The notes: generated from the letters alone by a model not told the origin. A DNA stretch of 64,000 bases from Psychrilyobacter atlanticus DSM 19335 (GCF_000426625.1 NZ_KE384547.1:1913159-1977158), one strand, 5' to 3'; numbered from the stretch's first letter, positions 44,497 to 54,276 are shown. Numbers and translations: made by a program.

Positions 44497-46020
44497 ATGA
44501 AGGCAAAAAAAATAATATTAATTTCATGGCTGCTCCTAATAATAGGATGCTCCAGCTATGTTCCAGAGACCCACGAAGACCTCATGCAGACAAAAAATGA
44601 GATCCAGCTACAGGATAATTTTACCTTAGAGGAAACAGATGTTTCCAAAGATCAAAACTTGGTTTTCATTCATGAAAAATGGTGGTTAAACTACAATGAT
44701 CCAGATCTTAACAAACTTATGGAAATCGTGTTAAATTCAAATACAGATCTGAAAGTAGCTAAATTAAATATTCGTGCTGCCAGTGCGGTTATTGATGCAG
44801 CTGACCACAGTGCTTTTCAAATGGGACTCTATGCAGGAGCAAATGTAGTAGGTACCAGTAAACCATATACAAAATCAAAAGCTGTTTCAAAAACTATTCC
44901 TGGATTGGGAGAAGTACCCCTTATCCCTGAAGATGCACTTGCAGGAGAAACTGCTTATACCGCTGGTACAGGACTCAGAGCCAACTATAACTTTGATTTC
45001 TATAATAAATACGAAAACTTAACTAAACAAAAAACATATTTGGCTGAAAGTACTAAATTTCATTCAAAACTGATTGAACTGAATATTACTACAAATATTG
45101 CTAAACTTTACGGGTATTATATTTATCTTCAGGAGGAAAAAATAAACCTCGATAAAAAGCTATCTGTATTGGTATCTATCGAAGATAAGGTCAGATCAAC
45201 CATCGAATTTGGTGGAGGATCAGAAGATGATCTTCTGATCATTCAAAACAAGATCCTTAATTTAAACAGATATATAAACATAAATAGATTTAAAAAAGAA
45301 TCTACTGCAGAGACTATATATTCATTGTCGTCTTATAAAAACAAGATTCAGGTAAAAAAGATATTAAAAGATGCTGTTTACTCCCATCTTATGGATCAAG
45401 AATTTCTAATCCCTGACAAGATCTCTTCCGATGTTATTATCCATCGTCCTGATGTACAATATTATCTGATGATGATTAATTCTCAAAAAGCCAAGTTAAA
45501 ATCATTAAAATCAGATTTCTATCCACAGGTTTCAATCGGAGGAGACATAGGATATAGAGGACTGGGAATAGATAACAGTTTTCAAGATTTTTCATCTTTA
45601 ATGTGGTCATTTGGACCAAAGGTTTATCTTCCAATCTTTAATCTCTCTGGTATTAAAGCTAATTATAAGATTGCTGATATTCAGGTAAATACATTTATTG
45701 CAAATTACAATAAAACTATCAACAATTCCATCCAAGATATAAACAGTAAGTTAAGCAGTGCCAAAGTATCAAAGATCAACTATATGAATCTCGATACCAT
45801 TGAAAAAAACGAAGAAAAGATCTATAAAAATTCAAATTTAAAATTAGAAAATGGTTCTATTTCTGAATATCAAAATTTAAAAGATCACTATATTTATTTG
45901 GGCTCTTCTCTTCATAAAACCCAGCAGGCTTACAAACTTTACTCAGATCAAATCGATTTGATCAATAGTTTAGGAGGAGTATATAAGAATAAGGAACAGG
46001 TAATAAAAGAAAAAATCTAG
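44497..46020 (+). CDS. TolC-like outer-membrane efflux lipoprotein (NodT family)
   Basis: This 507-residue outer-membrane channel protein has a lipobox Cys at about residue 18 (LLIIGCSS) and two OEP-type alpha-helical repeats (about 70-280 and 310-500). HEKWWLNYNDPDLNKLMEIVLNSNTDLKVAKLN and SDVIIHRPDVQYYLMMINSQKAKLKSLKSDFYPQVSIGG are typical of NodT/OprM proteins. It is the first gene of a three-gene operon with an HlyD/EmrA adaptor (33 bp gap) and an EmrB-type pump (18 bp gap). Together they should form an export channel across both membranes, probably for hydrophobic toxins. Confidence 0.92.
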   Translation: MKAKKIILISWLLLIIGCSSYVPETHEDLMQTKNEIQLQDNFTLEETDVSKDQNLVFIHEKWWLNYNDPDLNKLMEIVLNSNTDLKVAKLNIRAASAVIDAADHSAFQMGLYAGANVVGTSKPYTKSKAVSKTIPGLGEVPLIPEDALAGETAYTAGTGLRANYNFDFYNKYENLTKQKTYLAESTKFHSKLIELNITTNIAKLYGYYIYLQEEKINLDKKLSVLVSIEDKVRSTIEFGGGSEDDLLIIQNKILNLNRYININRFKKESTAETIYSLSSYKNKIQVKKILKDAVYSHLMDQEFLIPDKISSDVIIHRPDVQYYLMMINSQKAKLKSLKSDFYPQVSIGGDIGYRGLGIDNSFQDFSSLMWSFGPKVYLPIFNLSGIKANYKIADIQVNTFIANYNKTINNSIQDINSKLSSAKVSKINYMNLDTIEKNEEKIYKNSNLKLENGSISEYQNLKDHYIYLGSSLHKTQQAYKLYSDQIDLINSLGGVYKNKEQVIKEKI

Positions 46021-46052
46021 GTTTTGTAATCTAAAAAAAAGGAGTTATATAT

Positions 46053-47225
46053 ATGTCAGAAGTTATAAAAACAAATGAAAGTTTAGAAGATAAAAAAGAT
46101 ATAAAAATAGAAGAAAATAGAAAAAAAGCCAAAAAAAAAATTAGAACCTTTATTGGTGGAATGGCAGTTCTCGGAGTTCTTTATGCTCTCTATTTTTTCC
46201 TTTACAGCAATGGCTATGAATCTACTGAAAATGCCTATGTTACAGGGAATCAAACTGCTGTAACTGCCCAGATAGCAGGAAGAGTAACTCAGATCAATTT
46301 TGTAGATACTGCAAAAGTAAAAAAAGGTGACCTATTGATAGAATTTGAAAATACAGACTACCAGCTGGCCCTAGAAGGAGCAGAGATTGCTCTGGCTCAA
46401 GCAGTTAGGAATTATTCAGCCCTTGAAACTAATGTTTCCCAGTATCAATATGCCCTGGGAGAGAGTATAAATAATCTAACTAACGTGAAAAAAAATTATG
46501 ATAGAAACTTTAAGCTATTTAATGCTGGTATCATCAGTCGTCAACAGATGGATGCGACCACTACTCAGCTAAAAAATGCAAAATTAGCTGTTTCTCAAAA
46601 AAATGATGCTCTTTCTAATGCAAAATTACAGGCTAGTTCAAAAGATGCTTACAGTCACCCTGCTATTCAAAGTGCAATTTTAAAATATAAACAGGCATAC
46701 CTTAATCTATCTAGAACAAAAGTTTATGCTCCTGTAGATGGAGTTATTGCTAAAAAGTCTGTCTCTTTGGGACAAAAAATCGGAATCGGACACCCGTTAT
46801 TTTCTGTAGTAGATCTAAACAATGAATGGGTAGAGGTAAATTTAAAAGAAAATCAAATGAAAAATATAAAAATTGGAAATATCGTGGAATTGACAAGCAG
46901 CCTGAATGAAAAAGTATATGAGGGTTATATTGTAGGTATCTCTGCTGGTACTGGTAACGCATTTTCCCTTCTACCGCCTCAAAATGCAAGTGGTAACTGG
47001 ATTAAGATTACTCAAAGACTTCCTGTTAGAGTGGCCTTTGATAAAAAAAGTTTAGAAGAAAATGGAGTGCTTCCCCTGGGAACTACTATGGATGCTGAAA
47101 TAAACACCAGCTCAGTAGAGGAGGAAATTTCCAATATCGAGGTTAAATCTTCTAATCCATATACTCTGAATATACAAAAAATTCAAAAAACAATAGATCG
47201 TATAGTTAAGGCAAATTTATATTAA
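46053..47225 (+). CDS. EmrA/HlyD-family periplasmic adaptor
   Basis: This 390-residue membrane-fusion protein has a cytoplasmic charged N-terminus, one membrane helix near residues 30-50 and a biotinyl-lipoyl-like domain (TGNQTAVTAQIAGRVTQINFVDTAKVKKGDLLIEFEN). A coiled-coil hairpin (about 110-210) and the second lipoyl half (KVYAPVDGVIAKKSVSLGQKIG) follow. It links the inner-membrane MFS pump to the TolC-like channel encoded on either side. The ATG at 46053 follows AAAAAGGAGTTATATAT. Confidence 0.93.
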   Translation: MSEVIKTNESLEDKKDIKIEENRKKAKKKIRTFIGGMAVLGVLYALYFFLYSNGYESTENAYVTGNQTAVTAQIAGRVTQINFVDTAKVKKGDLLIEFENTDYQLALEGAEIALAQAVRNYSALETNVSQYQYALGESINNLTNVKKNYDRNFKLFNAGIISRQQMDATTTQLKNAKLAVSQKNDALSNAKLQASSKDAYSHPAIQSAILKYKQAYLNLSRTKVYAPVDGVIAKKSVSLGQKIGIGHPLFSVVDLNNEWVEVNLKENQMKNIKIGNIVELTSSLNEKVYEGYIVGISAGTGNAFSLLPPQNASGNWIKITQRLPVRVAFDKKSLEENGVLPLGTTMDAEINTSSVEEEISNIEVKSSNPYTLNIQKIQKTIDRIVKANLY

Positions 47226-47242
47226 GTGAATAGGAGGGTTGT

Positions 47243-48766
47243 ATGCCAGAAACAAATGATAAGATCACAGGAAAAATAATTTTTATAACTATAGCCCTTG
47301 CTATGGGTTCATTTTTAAATATGTTAAACGCCAGTATAGTCAATGTATCCCTGACACATATCGCAGGAGATTTTGGGATGGCTACCAGTAAAAGTACATG
47401 GATCATCACCTCTTATTCCGTTGCTGAAGCCATAGTTTTACCCCTTATCGGGTGGCTGACACTACAGTTTGGAACTGTAAAACAATATATCTGGTCTACA
47501 ATATTATTTGCCATTGCCAGTTTACTCTGCGGGCTGAGTTTTTCTCTCTCCTCAATGGTTGCTGCCAGATTATTGCAGGGAGTTGTAGGAGCCAGTATGA
47601 TCCCCCTTTCTCAGACCCTGATCATGAAAATTTTTCCCAAGAAAAAGCAGGGAATAGGAATAGCTATTTGGACAATGACCCTTATACTAGGCCCTATCTT
47701 AGGCCCGGTTATTGGAGGAGCCATTACCGATGTAGCATCTTGGAGATGGTGTTTTTACTTCAGCATCCCCCTCTGTTTTTTATCTAGTGGTGTAATCTAC
47801 TATATGTTTAAGAAGGACTATGCCAGTGAAAAATTTATAAGGGTAAAAACAGATGTTGTAGGTATCTTCTTACTCATAAGCGGTATCGGTTCCCTCCAAG
47901 TTTTTTTAGAACAAGGTACGGATTTAGACTGGTTTGCCAGTCCATCTATCGTTGTACTAGCTGTTATTTCATTTATGTCCCTAGTTATATTGGGGATTTG
48001 GGAATGGTATCATGAAAATCCAGTTATAAATGTCCGGTTATTTCTAAATAAAAACTTTACCATAGGAGTATTTTCCCTCCTAATTGTATCTGCTGCATTT
48101 TATATGACTGCCGTTATTTTACCTTTTTGGCTGCAAAACGTTATGGGTTATACCTCATTTATAAGTGGTAAAACCACAGCTACCTTGGGTTTACCTATAT
48201 TACTTTTATCACCTATCATAGGTAAATACACAGACAGGATAGACAATAGATATATTACCATTACAGGATTTATTATTTTTACTATCGTTACAGTTTTTAC
48301 TGCTAATTACAGTTTAGATGTTACTTCCAGCTATGTTTCATATACCAGAGCTCTAAGCGGTATAGGACTTGCATTTTTCTTTGTGGCCCTTAATAATGTT
48401 TCCCTGGGGAGTATAAAACCTACAGAGATTGTAGCTGCCGCTGGGATTTTTAACTTTATGAGAAATTTAGGAAATAGTATTGGCAGCAGCCTATTTATTC
48501 CTTTATGGAACCATTCTCAGGCTTATCACCACGAGGTATTGGCTAGTCATATCCATACTGGTAATCCAAACTTTTTACCCCTGATTAACTCTATCCCTGG
48601 TTCTATCCAGGCTAAGTTAGTTGTCATTAATGGTTTGATCACTAAGGAATCCGCTACAATGGGAGTAAATGATGTACTCTTGATTGCCGGATTTATCACC
48701 TTAGCTCTGGTTCCATTTGTACTCTTAGCAAATAGAACAACAGGCTCTACCCAAGGTGGACATTAA
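47243..48766 (+). CDS. EmrB/QacA-type MFS drug:H+ antiporter (DHA2)
   Basis: This 507-residue inner-membrane pump has about 14 transmembrane helices. The DHA2 motifs are NMLNASIVNVSLTHIAGDFG near the start, the motif-A-like WLTLQFGTVKQYIWS and the antiporter motif ILGPILGPVIGGAITD. It exports hydrophobic drugs, with the adaptor and channel of the same operon, using the proton gradient. The ATG at 47243 follows AGGAGGGTTGT. The operon ends at the bidirectional terminator at 48765-48795. Confidence 0.94.
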   Translation: MPETNDKITGKIIFITIALAMGSFLNMLNASIVNVSLTHIAGDFGMATSKSTWIITSYSVAEAIVLPLIGWLTLQFGTVKQYIWSTILFAIASLLCGLSFSLSSMVAARLLQGVVGASMIPLSQTLIMKIFPKKKQGIGIAIWTMTLILGPILGPVIGGAITDVASWRWCFYFSIPLCFLSSGVIYYMFKKDYASEKFIRVKTDVVGIFLLISGIGSLQVFLEQGTDLDWFASPSIVVLAVISFMSLVILGIWEWYHENPVINVRLFLNKNFTIGVFSLLIVSAAFYMTAVILPFWLQNVMGYTSFISGKTTATLGLPILLLSPIIGKYTDRIDNRYITITGFIIFTIVTVFTANYSLDVTSSYVSYTRALSGIGLAFFFVALNNVSLGSIKPTEIVAAAGIFNFMRNLGNSIGSSLFIPLWNHSQAYHHEVLASHIHTGNPNFLPLINSIPGSIQAKLVVINGLITKESATMGVNDVLLIAGFITLALVPFVLLANRTTGSTQGGH

Positions 48767-48795
48767 AAAAAGTCGTGAAATTCACGACTTTTTTT
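48765..48795. terminator. Bidirectional terminator between the efflux operon and lysA
   Basis: AAAAAAGTCGTGAA-A-TTCACGACTTTTTT with A/T tracts on both sides. Confidence 0.85.
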
Positions 48796-48805
48796 ATTTA
48801 ATACT

Positions 48806-50092
48806 CTACAGGTCATTTCTTATTAAATCTTCATATGATTCCCTCTTAACCATGAGGGCTGACTCCCCGTTTTCTACCATAACCACAGCAGGTCTGGGAA
48901 TTTTATTGTAGTTGCTTGCCATGGAATAGTTATATGCTCCTGTACCAAATACACATAAGATATCTCCTAACTCTGCCCTCTGTAATTTTGTATCCTTTAG
49001 GATCAGATCTCCCGATTCACAGCATTTACCTGCTACAGTTACCAAGTTTTCTTTTTCCTCTAAACACCTGTTTCCAATAGTCCCGCTATAAACTGCCTGA
49101 TACAGAGCCGGTCTTATATTGTCAGTCATCCCCCCATCGATAAAATAATAATTTTTTCCTGAATAGGTAGTTTTTAACCCCTGCACCGTATAAAGGGTAG
49201 TCCCAGCATTAGCTATCAGCGATCTCCCAGGTTCAATCTGAAGTTTTTTGATCCCTAAACTATATTCTTCATTTATATTCTCTATAATCTTTACCTGTTC
49301 TTTTAGGCAAGTCTCTATATCGATAGGCTCATCTCCCTCTGAATAATAGATACCATATCCGCCACCTAAATTAAGTGTTTCTACTCCTATACCTTCTTCA
49401 ACCAATCCCCTTATATACTCAGTCATAACTTCGGCTTCCTTCAAAAAAGAATTGATATCAAATATTTGGGAACCTATGTGAGCATGGAGTCCTTCAAATT
49501 TTACCCATTCACTTCTATGAATTGCTCTTATAAGCTCCTTTGTCTCCTCCATAAAGATTGATTCTCCAAATTTAGAATCAAACTTAGAGGTCTGAATATA
49601 CTCATGGGTATGTGCATCTATCCCTGGATTCACACGTAAAATTGCATTTATCTTTTTCTTATTTTTTTCACATATATCCTCTAATAGTTCAAATTCTAAA
49701 TGATTGTCTACTATTATAGTCCCTACCCCATATTCTACCGCCATCTCAAGTTCTTCTATAGATTTGCTGTTTCCATGAAAATGAGCTCTTTCCATTGGAA
49801 AGCCTGCCTTTAAAGCTGTATATATCTCCCCTCCAGAAACAACATCTAAACAAAGATCCAATTCCTCTACTATCTTGCACATCCCAACAGTTAAAAATGC
49901 CTTGGAAGCGTAAGCTACCTCAGTCTTAAAAACTCTGGATTGAAAACTTTCCTTTATTAATTCTGCCTTTTCTACTATATAATTTTTATCCATAACATAG
50001 AGGGGAGTTCCATACTCTTCCTTTAATTTCTTTACCGATACTCCTCCGATTTCCAAAATTCCGTTGCCATTAATCTCTTGAGTTCCAAACAT
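48806..50092 (-). CDS. lysA: Diaminopimelate decarboxylase
   Basis: LysA makes L-lysine from meso-diaminopimelate with PLP, in the cytoplasm. Its 428 residues are complete: GTPLYVMDKNYI near residue 30, the PLP Lys in VAYASKAFLTVG near 65, the EPGRSLIANAGTTLYTV segment and the catalytic CESGD motif near 338. The ATG at 50092 follows GGTGGGGATATT. No lysine riboswitch is recognisable in the 217-bp divergent spacer. It is a single gene. Confidence 0.94.
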   Translation of the reverse strand: MFGTQEINGNGILEIGGVSVKKLKEEYGTPLYVMDKNYIVEKAELIKESFQSRVFKTEVAYASKAFLTVGMCKIVEELDLCLDVVSGGEIYTALKAGFPMERAHFHGNSKSIEELEMAVEYGVGTIIVDNHLEFELLEDICEKNKKKINAILRVNPGIDAHTHEYIQTSKFDSKFGESIFMEETKELIRAIHRSEWVKFEGLHAHIGSQIFDINSFLKEAEVMTEYIRGLVEEGIGVETLNLGGGYGIYYSEGDEPIDIETCLKEQVKIIENINEEYSLGIKKLQIEPGRSLIANAGTTLYTVQGLKTTYSGKNYYFIDGGMTDNIRPALYQAVYSGTIGNRCLEEKENLVTVAGKCCESGDLILKDTKLQRAELGDILCVFGTGAYNYSMASNYNKIPRPAVVMVENGESALMVKRESYEDLIRNDL

Positions 50093-50202
50093 AATATCCC
50101 CACCTTTCTTTAATTTTTTATATAGATATCTTATCTTTTCTGCCCCATTCTGTAAAATATAGATATTATATTATATAAATGACCATCATTAATTCCAATG
50201 TC

Positions 50203-50298
50203 ACTCCATATATTAAATGCATCTTTTACATATATTAAAAATATATTAATTTGAAGTATTTCAAATATGGAGTTATACTTAATAGTATCTTGATACTA
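50203..50298 (+). promoter_or_regulatory. Palindromes upstream of the MurI-like gene
   Basis: TAGTATC-TT-GATACTA (50283-50298) is a perfect 7-bp palindrome just before the ribosome site AAGGAG. Further left ACTCCATAT (50203-50211) pairs with ATATGGAGT (50265-50273). They may be operators or leader hairpins; no regulator is assigned. Confidence 0.35.
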
Positions 50299-50309
50299 AG
50301 GAGTAAATT

Positions 50310-51101
50310 ATGAAAAGTAAAATGCCTATTGGAATATTCGATTCAGGGATTGGAGGCCTTACCATCCTGAAAGAGATCAGAAAAATTTTACCCAGGGAAA
50401 ATATCATCTACTACGGAGACTTTAAAAATACTCCCTATGGTACTAAAACCACCTCAGAAATACAAAAACTAAGTGAAGATATAGTGAAGTTCATGATTCA
50501 AAACCATTGCAAGGTAATCATAATAGCCTGCAGCCTTATGACAGCAGCTTCCTTGGAATATCTAAAAAACAAATATCCTATTCCCATCATAGGAGTTGTA
50601 GAAGGAGGAGTAAAAGCCGCTCTTTTGGAAAGTAAGAAAAAAAAGATTGCCTATATTGCAAACCCTTTTACTGTAAAAACTAAAATTTATGAAGAAACTT
50701 ACAAAAAATACTCAAAGGATGGATCCCTCCATGGTATCCCCTGTAAAAAACTATGTGCCCTGATTGAATCTGGCTGGGAAACTCACCCCCATCGTCTGGA
50801 AATTCTAAAAGAATATCTGGATAAAATCCCAAAGGATACCGATACCCTTATCCTCGGCGGGACACATTACCCCCTTATAAAGGAGGATATCAGGAAATTC
50901 TTTCCTGAAAAAATTGTAGATTCTTCCAGAGAATCTGTGTTTGAGCTATTAAATTTACTCATTTCCATGGATCTTTTCAACAAAGAAAATAAGAAGGGAA
51001 ATGTAGATTTTTGCATCAATGGAGACACATCTCTTCTTTTAAACAGACTCCCGGAAATATTTATGGAGGAGTTTAAAAATATTTTTTCTGTAGATTATTA
51101 A
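50310..51101 (+). CDS. Glutamate-racemase-family protein lacking the second catalytic Cys
   Basis: This 263-residue protein is clearly MurI-like: FDSGIGGLTILKEI (10-23), YYGDFKNTPYG and the C-terminal DSSRES. The first catalytic Cys is present (C74 in IIACSLMTAAS, where MurI has ACNTASA). At the second site the usual GCTHYPLL motif reads GGTHYPLI, so the Cys is Gly184. Glutamate racemases need both cysteines for two-base catalysis. It may be an inactive regulator or an enzyme using one Cys, as in arylmalonate decarboxylase-type relatives. True MurI function is doubtful. It begins at ATG 50310 behind AAGGAGTAAATT. Confidence 0.75.
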   Translation: MKSKMPIGIFDSGIGGLTILKEIRKILPRENIIYYGDFKNTPYGTKTTSEIQKLSEDIVKFMIQNHCKVIIIACSLMTAASLEYLKNKYPIPIIGVVEGGVKAALLESKKKKIAYIANPFTVKTKIYEETYKKYSKDGSLHGIPCKKLCALIESGWETHPHRLEILKEYLDKIPKDTDTLILGGTHYPLIKEDIRKFFPEKIVDSSRESVFELLNLLISMDLFNKENKKGNVDFCINGDTSLLLNRLPEIFMEEFKNIFSVDY

Positions 51102-51108
51102 ATTTTAT

Positions 51109-51131
51109 AAACAAAAAGAGACTTAACCCTT
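51109..51131 (+). terminator. Left arm of the terminator split by IS copy 2
   Basis: AAACAAAAAGAGACTTA (51109-51125) then ACCC; target duplicate CCTT at 51128-51131. It pairs with TAAGTCTCTTTTTGTTT at 52594-52610 and, without the IS, forms a 17-bp stem topped by CCC-TTTT-GGG. Confidence 0.8.
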
Positions 51132-51174
51132 TAAACTGTACCCTTTGTCAAGGACACTTTAAAAAAAGGTATGG

Positions 51175-52026
51175 TTAAGATACTGTTAAAAGATGATTTC
51201 TGTATTGCACAGGAGTCATCTTTTTTAAGTTCCATTGATACCTATGGTTATTGTAATAATTCATATATTTAGATACTTCTTTCTTTACATCATCTAATGT
51301 TTTTAAGGGCTTTAAATTTATTTCATCTTTCATATGTCCAAAGAATGACTCCATAGGAGCATTATCCCAACAGTTACCTTTTCGCGACATTGATTGGATA
51401 ATTTTCTTTGATTTCACTAATCTTTGAAACTTAGGATTAGTATAGTGAAAGCCTTGATCCGAATGAATAATGCACTCTGGATGGAGTTTAAACTTTCTTT
51501 TAACTAAGCGCTTAACCGTGTTTAAAGCAATATCAATACTAAGACTATGAGACACCTCATGAGCTAATACTTCATTAGTACTACCATCTTTTATTGTTGA
51601 AAGATAAGCTCTTTTTCCAATTCCATAAGTTAGATAGCTGATATCAGTTAGGAGAACTTTTTTAGGAACTTCTTGTTTAAATTCTCTTTTCAATATATTA
51701 GGGACAGTCGAATGTTCCTTAGTTGCTTTAGCTATGTTTTTATAGGGGTTCGGTTTTCTGTGAGGACATATTATTTCGTATTTTTTCATAATTCTTCTTA
51801 TTTTTTTCAAATTAAAAATAGTATCAAATTCATTCTCTAAAATCATCCTGATACTTCGGGCGCCCTTCTTAAAACCTCTTCTATTAAAAGCTTTTAGAAT
51901 TAATCTTTTGGAGTTTAAATCTTTAGCTTCTTTATTATTTCTATTTTTTTCTGAATTAATATAGTTGTAAAAACCAGACCTGGAAACCCCCGCTTGAAAA
52001 CATAGAAATTTAATTTTTGATTTCAA
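51175..52026 (-). CDS. IS3-family transposase OrfB, copy 2
   Basis: Identical to the 42926-43777 product, with an intact DDE triad and the same upstream slippery site A-AAA-AAG. See copy 1 for motifs. Confidence 0.92.
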   Translation of the reverse strand: MKSKIKFLCFQAGVSRSGFYNYINSEKNRNNKEAKDLNSKRLILKAFNRRGFKKGARSIRMILENEFDTIFNLKKIRRIMKKYEIICPHRKPNPYKNIAKATKEHSTVPNILKREFKQEVPKKVLLTDISYLTYGIGKRAYLSTIKDGSTNEVLAHEVSHSLSIDIALNTVKRLVKRKFKLHPECIIHSDQGFHYTNPKFQRLVKSKKIIQSMSRKGNCWDNAPMESFFGHMKDEINLKPLKTLDDVKKEVSKYMNYYNNHRYQWNLKKMTPVQYRNHLLTVS

Positions 52027-52076
52027 CTTATATCTTTTAACTATTAATTTAATAGCTTCAAAAATCTCAGTTTTAT

Positions 52077-52487
52077 TTAAGCATCCCCCCTTTCGATCTC
52101 GTCTAACTTTTTTAAAAATTCATTCTCTATTTTTAAATATTCAATCTGTGCTTCTAAACGTTTAATTTTTTCTAAATCTGTTAACTCTCTTTTCAGAGGT
52201 CTTCCAGAAGATGTTTTCCTGGAATCCATTAAACCCAGTTCACCATTATCTTTAAAAGCTCTCCTCCAACGTTTAGAGGAAGTTTCAACTCTTTTCATAC
52301 CTAAAATATCCACATCAAAGCCAGCTTCCTCAAAAATTATACGCGGAGGCTTTCCCATTTTATATTCCTCAATAAATTTCTTTTTAAATTCAAAAGTATA
52401 TGTAATAGCTTTATTTGAAACTTTAGAAATATTTTTATTTTTAGATAATTTAGTAACTTCTATATCTGAAAATATTTTTTTAGACAT
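52077..52487 (-). CDS. IS3-family transposase OrfA, copy 2
   Basis: Identical to the 43828-44238 product: helix-turn-helix protein with a C-terminal leucine zipper. Confidence 0.9.
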   Translation of the reverse strand: MSKKIFSDIEVTKLSKNKNISKVSNKAITYTFEFKKKFIEEYKMGKPPRIIFEEAGFDVDILGMKRVETSSKRWRRAFKDNGELGLMDSRKTSSGRPLKRELTDLEKIKRLEAQIEYLKIENEFLKKLDEIERGDA

Positions 52488-52593
52488 TTAATTCACCCCT
52501 TTAAACTCTTATTAAAAAATTGTATCAAAAAAACCATGAAACTAACACTCTTTTTCAAGTGTCCAGTTTCATGGTTACAGTTTACCTTTTGGG

Positions 52594-52610
52594 TAAGTCT
52601 CTTTTTGTTT
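52594..52610 (-). terminator. Right arm of the terminator split by IS copy 2
   Basis: TAAGTCTCTTTTTGTTT, complementary to 51109-51125; the gene at 52618 ends beside it. Confidence 0.75.
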
Positions 52611-52617
52611 ATAATCA

Positions 52618-54276
52618 TTATTTTTCCATTATCTCTGCATTTCCAAAATACCAAGTTCCCAGTATATCCCTTTCCCAGTTTTTAACTTTATCCTTAATCA
52701 TTACCACACCTGTATAATAATAAAGAGGTGCTATAATGGCCTGATCCATCATTATCTTTTCAGCAGCATAGAGTTTTTCATCCCGAGCTTCTCCGCTGAC
52801 TAACTTAGACTCCTCAATTAATCCTGTAAATTTTTTATTCTCTGGAAATTTACCGTCTTTTGTGGCTCTCCATTGAGCATTATTATTTCCTGAATACGAG
52901 GTCCACATATCTAAAAATGTCATAGGGTCATTATAATCTCCTAACCACACAGATCTCATCACCTGAAAGTTACCCATACTTCTTGTAGTTTTAAATACTG
53001 CCCATTCCTGGTTAGCCAAGGTAACTTCTATTCCAAGATTTTTCTTCCACATACTCTGGATAGCTTCTGCTATAGCTTTATGAGATTCGCTGGTATTGTA
53101 CATAAGTTCTACAGGAGGCATCCCCTGACCATTTGCATATCCAGCTTTAGCCAGATATTTACGGGCCAGCTCTATATTTGCTGTTGTAGACATATCATAG
53201 TCACCGGCTGTAGCTCTAAAATCATTCCCTTTAGAATCTATAAGACCATTGGGAACAAATCCTGTTGCCGGCATCTGTCCTGCCTTAGTAATCTGATTTA
53301 CAATGGCTTCCCTGTCTATAGCCAGTGAGAGTGCTTTCCTTACATTTATATCATTTGTAGGTTCTCTGTCTACATTGAATAGGTAATAATATGTTCCCAA
53401 ATATGGTAACGTTTTAAAGGTCGAATCTTCCATCTGTCTTTTGGGAATTTCCTGCACAGGTACCTGGCCGGATATAACATCTATCTCGTCATTATCATAT
53501 GCTGTCAGTACCGTACTTCCCTCTATAATCATAGTAAGTACCATCTTCTTCAATTTTATATCCTCTCTATTCCAATAGTTTTCATTGGGAGTCAATATGA
53601 TCTTATCGTTTATCTTGTATTTCGATACAACAAAAGGCCCATTTGATACTGTCAATCCAGGATCTTTTGCCCATCCTTCAGGTTTTTGATCCACTATATC
53701 TTTTCTTACTGGCATATATGTAAAAAATGTCACTAGGTTTAAAAAATATGGTGTAGGAGCTTCTAATTCCACCCTCAAAGTATAGTCATCCAAAACCTCT
53801 AATCCTACATCTTCCCTCTTTCCCTTACCCTTAAAATAATCCTGTCCACCCTTAATATAATAAAGCTGATAAGCATATTCAGAGGCTACTTCTGGATCTA
53901 ATCCCCTCAACCAGGCATATTTAAAATCTTCAGCAGTCACTGATCTACCATCTGACCATTTAGCATCTTTTCTCAGATGAAAGATATATACAGTCTTATC
54001 TTCAGAAACTTCTACAGATTCTGCCATTGCAGGCTCCGGCTTCCCTGATGCATTATTTCTCATCAACCCTTCAAAGGTATTATTGATCACCATTGCTCCA
54101 GATACATCGGTATTTAATTGTGGATCAATAGATGGAGGATCTGCATCTAAGTTAAATCTCAGCACCTGTTCTACCTTATTTGCTCCAGTTTCTCCTTGAT
54201 CTTCATTTTTATTACCTCCGCATGCTGTAAGCAGCAGTATTAGTAAAACACTAAAAACATACATAGTTCTTTTCAT
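52618..54276 (-). CDS. OppA-type oligopeptide-binding lipoprotein
   Basis: This 552-residue extracytoplasmic binding protein has lipobox Cys near residue 19 (LLLTACGGN). The SBP_bac_5 pattern of OppA is clear: LRFNLDADPPSIDPQLNTD, HLRKDAKWSDGRSVTAEDFKYAWLRGLDP, NRGEDIK-like strands and a C-terminal YFGNAEI. Peptide uptake is the expected role; the permease and ATPase are not in the window. It is 23 bp downstream of the GH10-like lipoprotein gene and co-transcribed with it, which suggests uptake of cell-wall or peptide fragments. Confidence 0.93.
   Translation of the reverse strand: MKRTMYVFSVLLILLLTACGGNKNEDQGETGANKVEQVLRFNLDADPPSIDPQLNTDVSGAMVINNTFEGLMRNNASGKPEPAMAESVEVSEDKTVYIFHLRKDAKWSDGRSVTAEDFKYAWLRGLDPEVASEYAYQLYYIKGGQDYFKGKGKREDVGLEVLDDYTLRVELEAPTPYFLNLVTFFTYMPVRKDIVDQKPEGWAKDPGLTVSNGPFVVSKYKINDKIILTPNENYWNREDIKLKKMVLTMIIEGSTVLTAYDNDEIDVISGQVPVQEIPKRQMEDSTFKTLPYLGTYYYLFNVDREPTNDINVRKALSLAIDREAIVNQITKAGQMPATGFVPNGLIDSKGNDFRATAGDYDMSTTANIELARKYLAKAGYANGQGMPPVELMYNTSESHKAIAEAIQSMWKKNLGIEVTLANQEWAVFKTTRSMGNFQVMRSVWLGDYNDPMTFLDMWTSYSGNNNAQWRATKDGKFPENKKFTGLIEESKLVSGEARDEKLYAAEKIMMDQAIIAPLYYYTGVVMIKDKVKNWERDILGTWYFGNAEIMEK

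Larger units (their letters stand above)
51132..52584 (-). mobile_element. IS3-family insertion sequence, copy 2 (1453 bp)
   Basis: Same ends, length and encoded proteins as copies 1 and 3. The 4-bp target duplication is CCTT (51128-51131 and 52585-52588). It sits in the loop of the bidirectional terminator between the MurI-like gene and the oligopeptide-binding protein gene. Confidence 0.93.

Noticed and set aside
50093-50309. Lysine riboswitch before lysA
   Set aside because: The spacer is too short and lacks the conserved core; only simple palindromes are seen.
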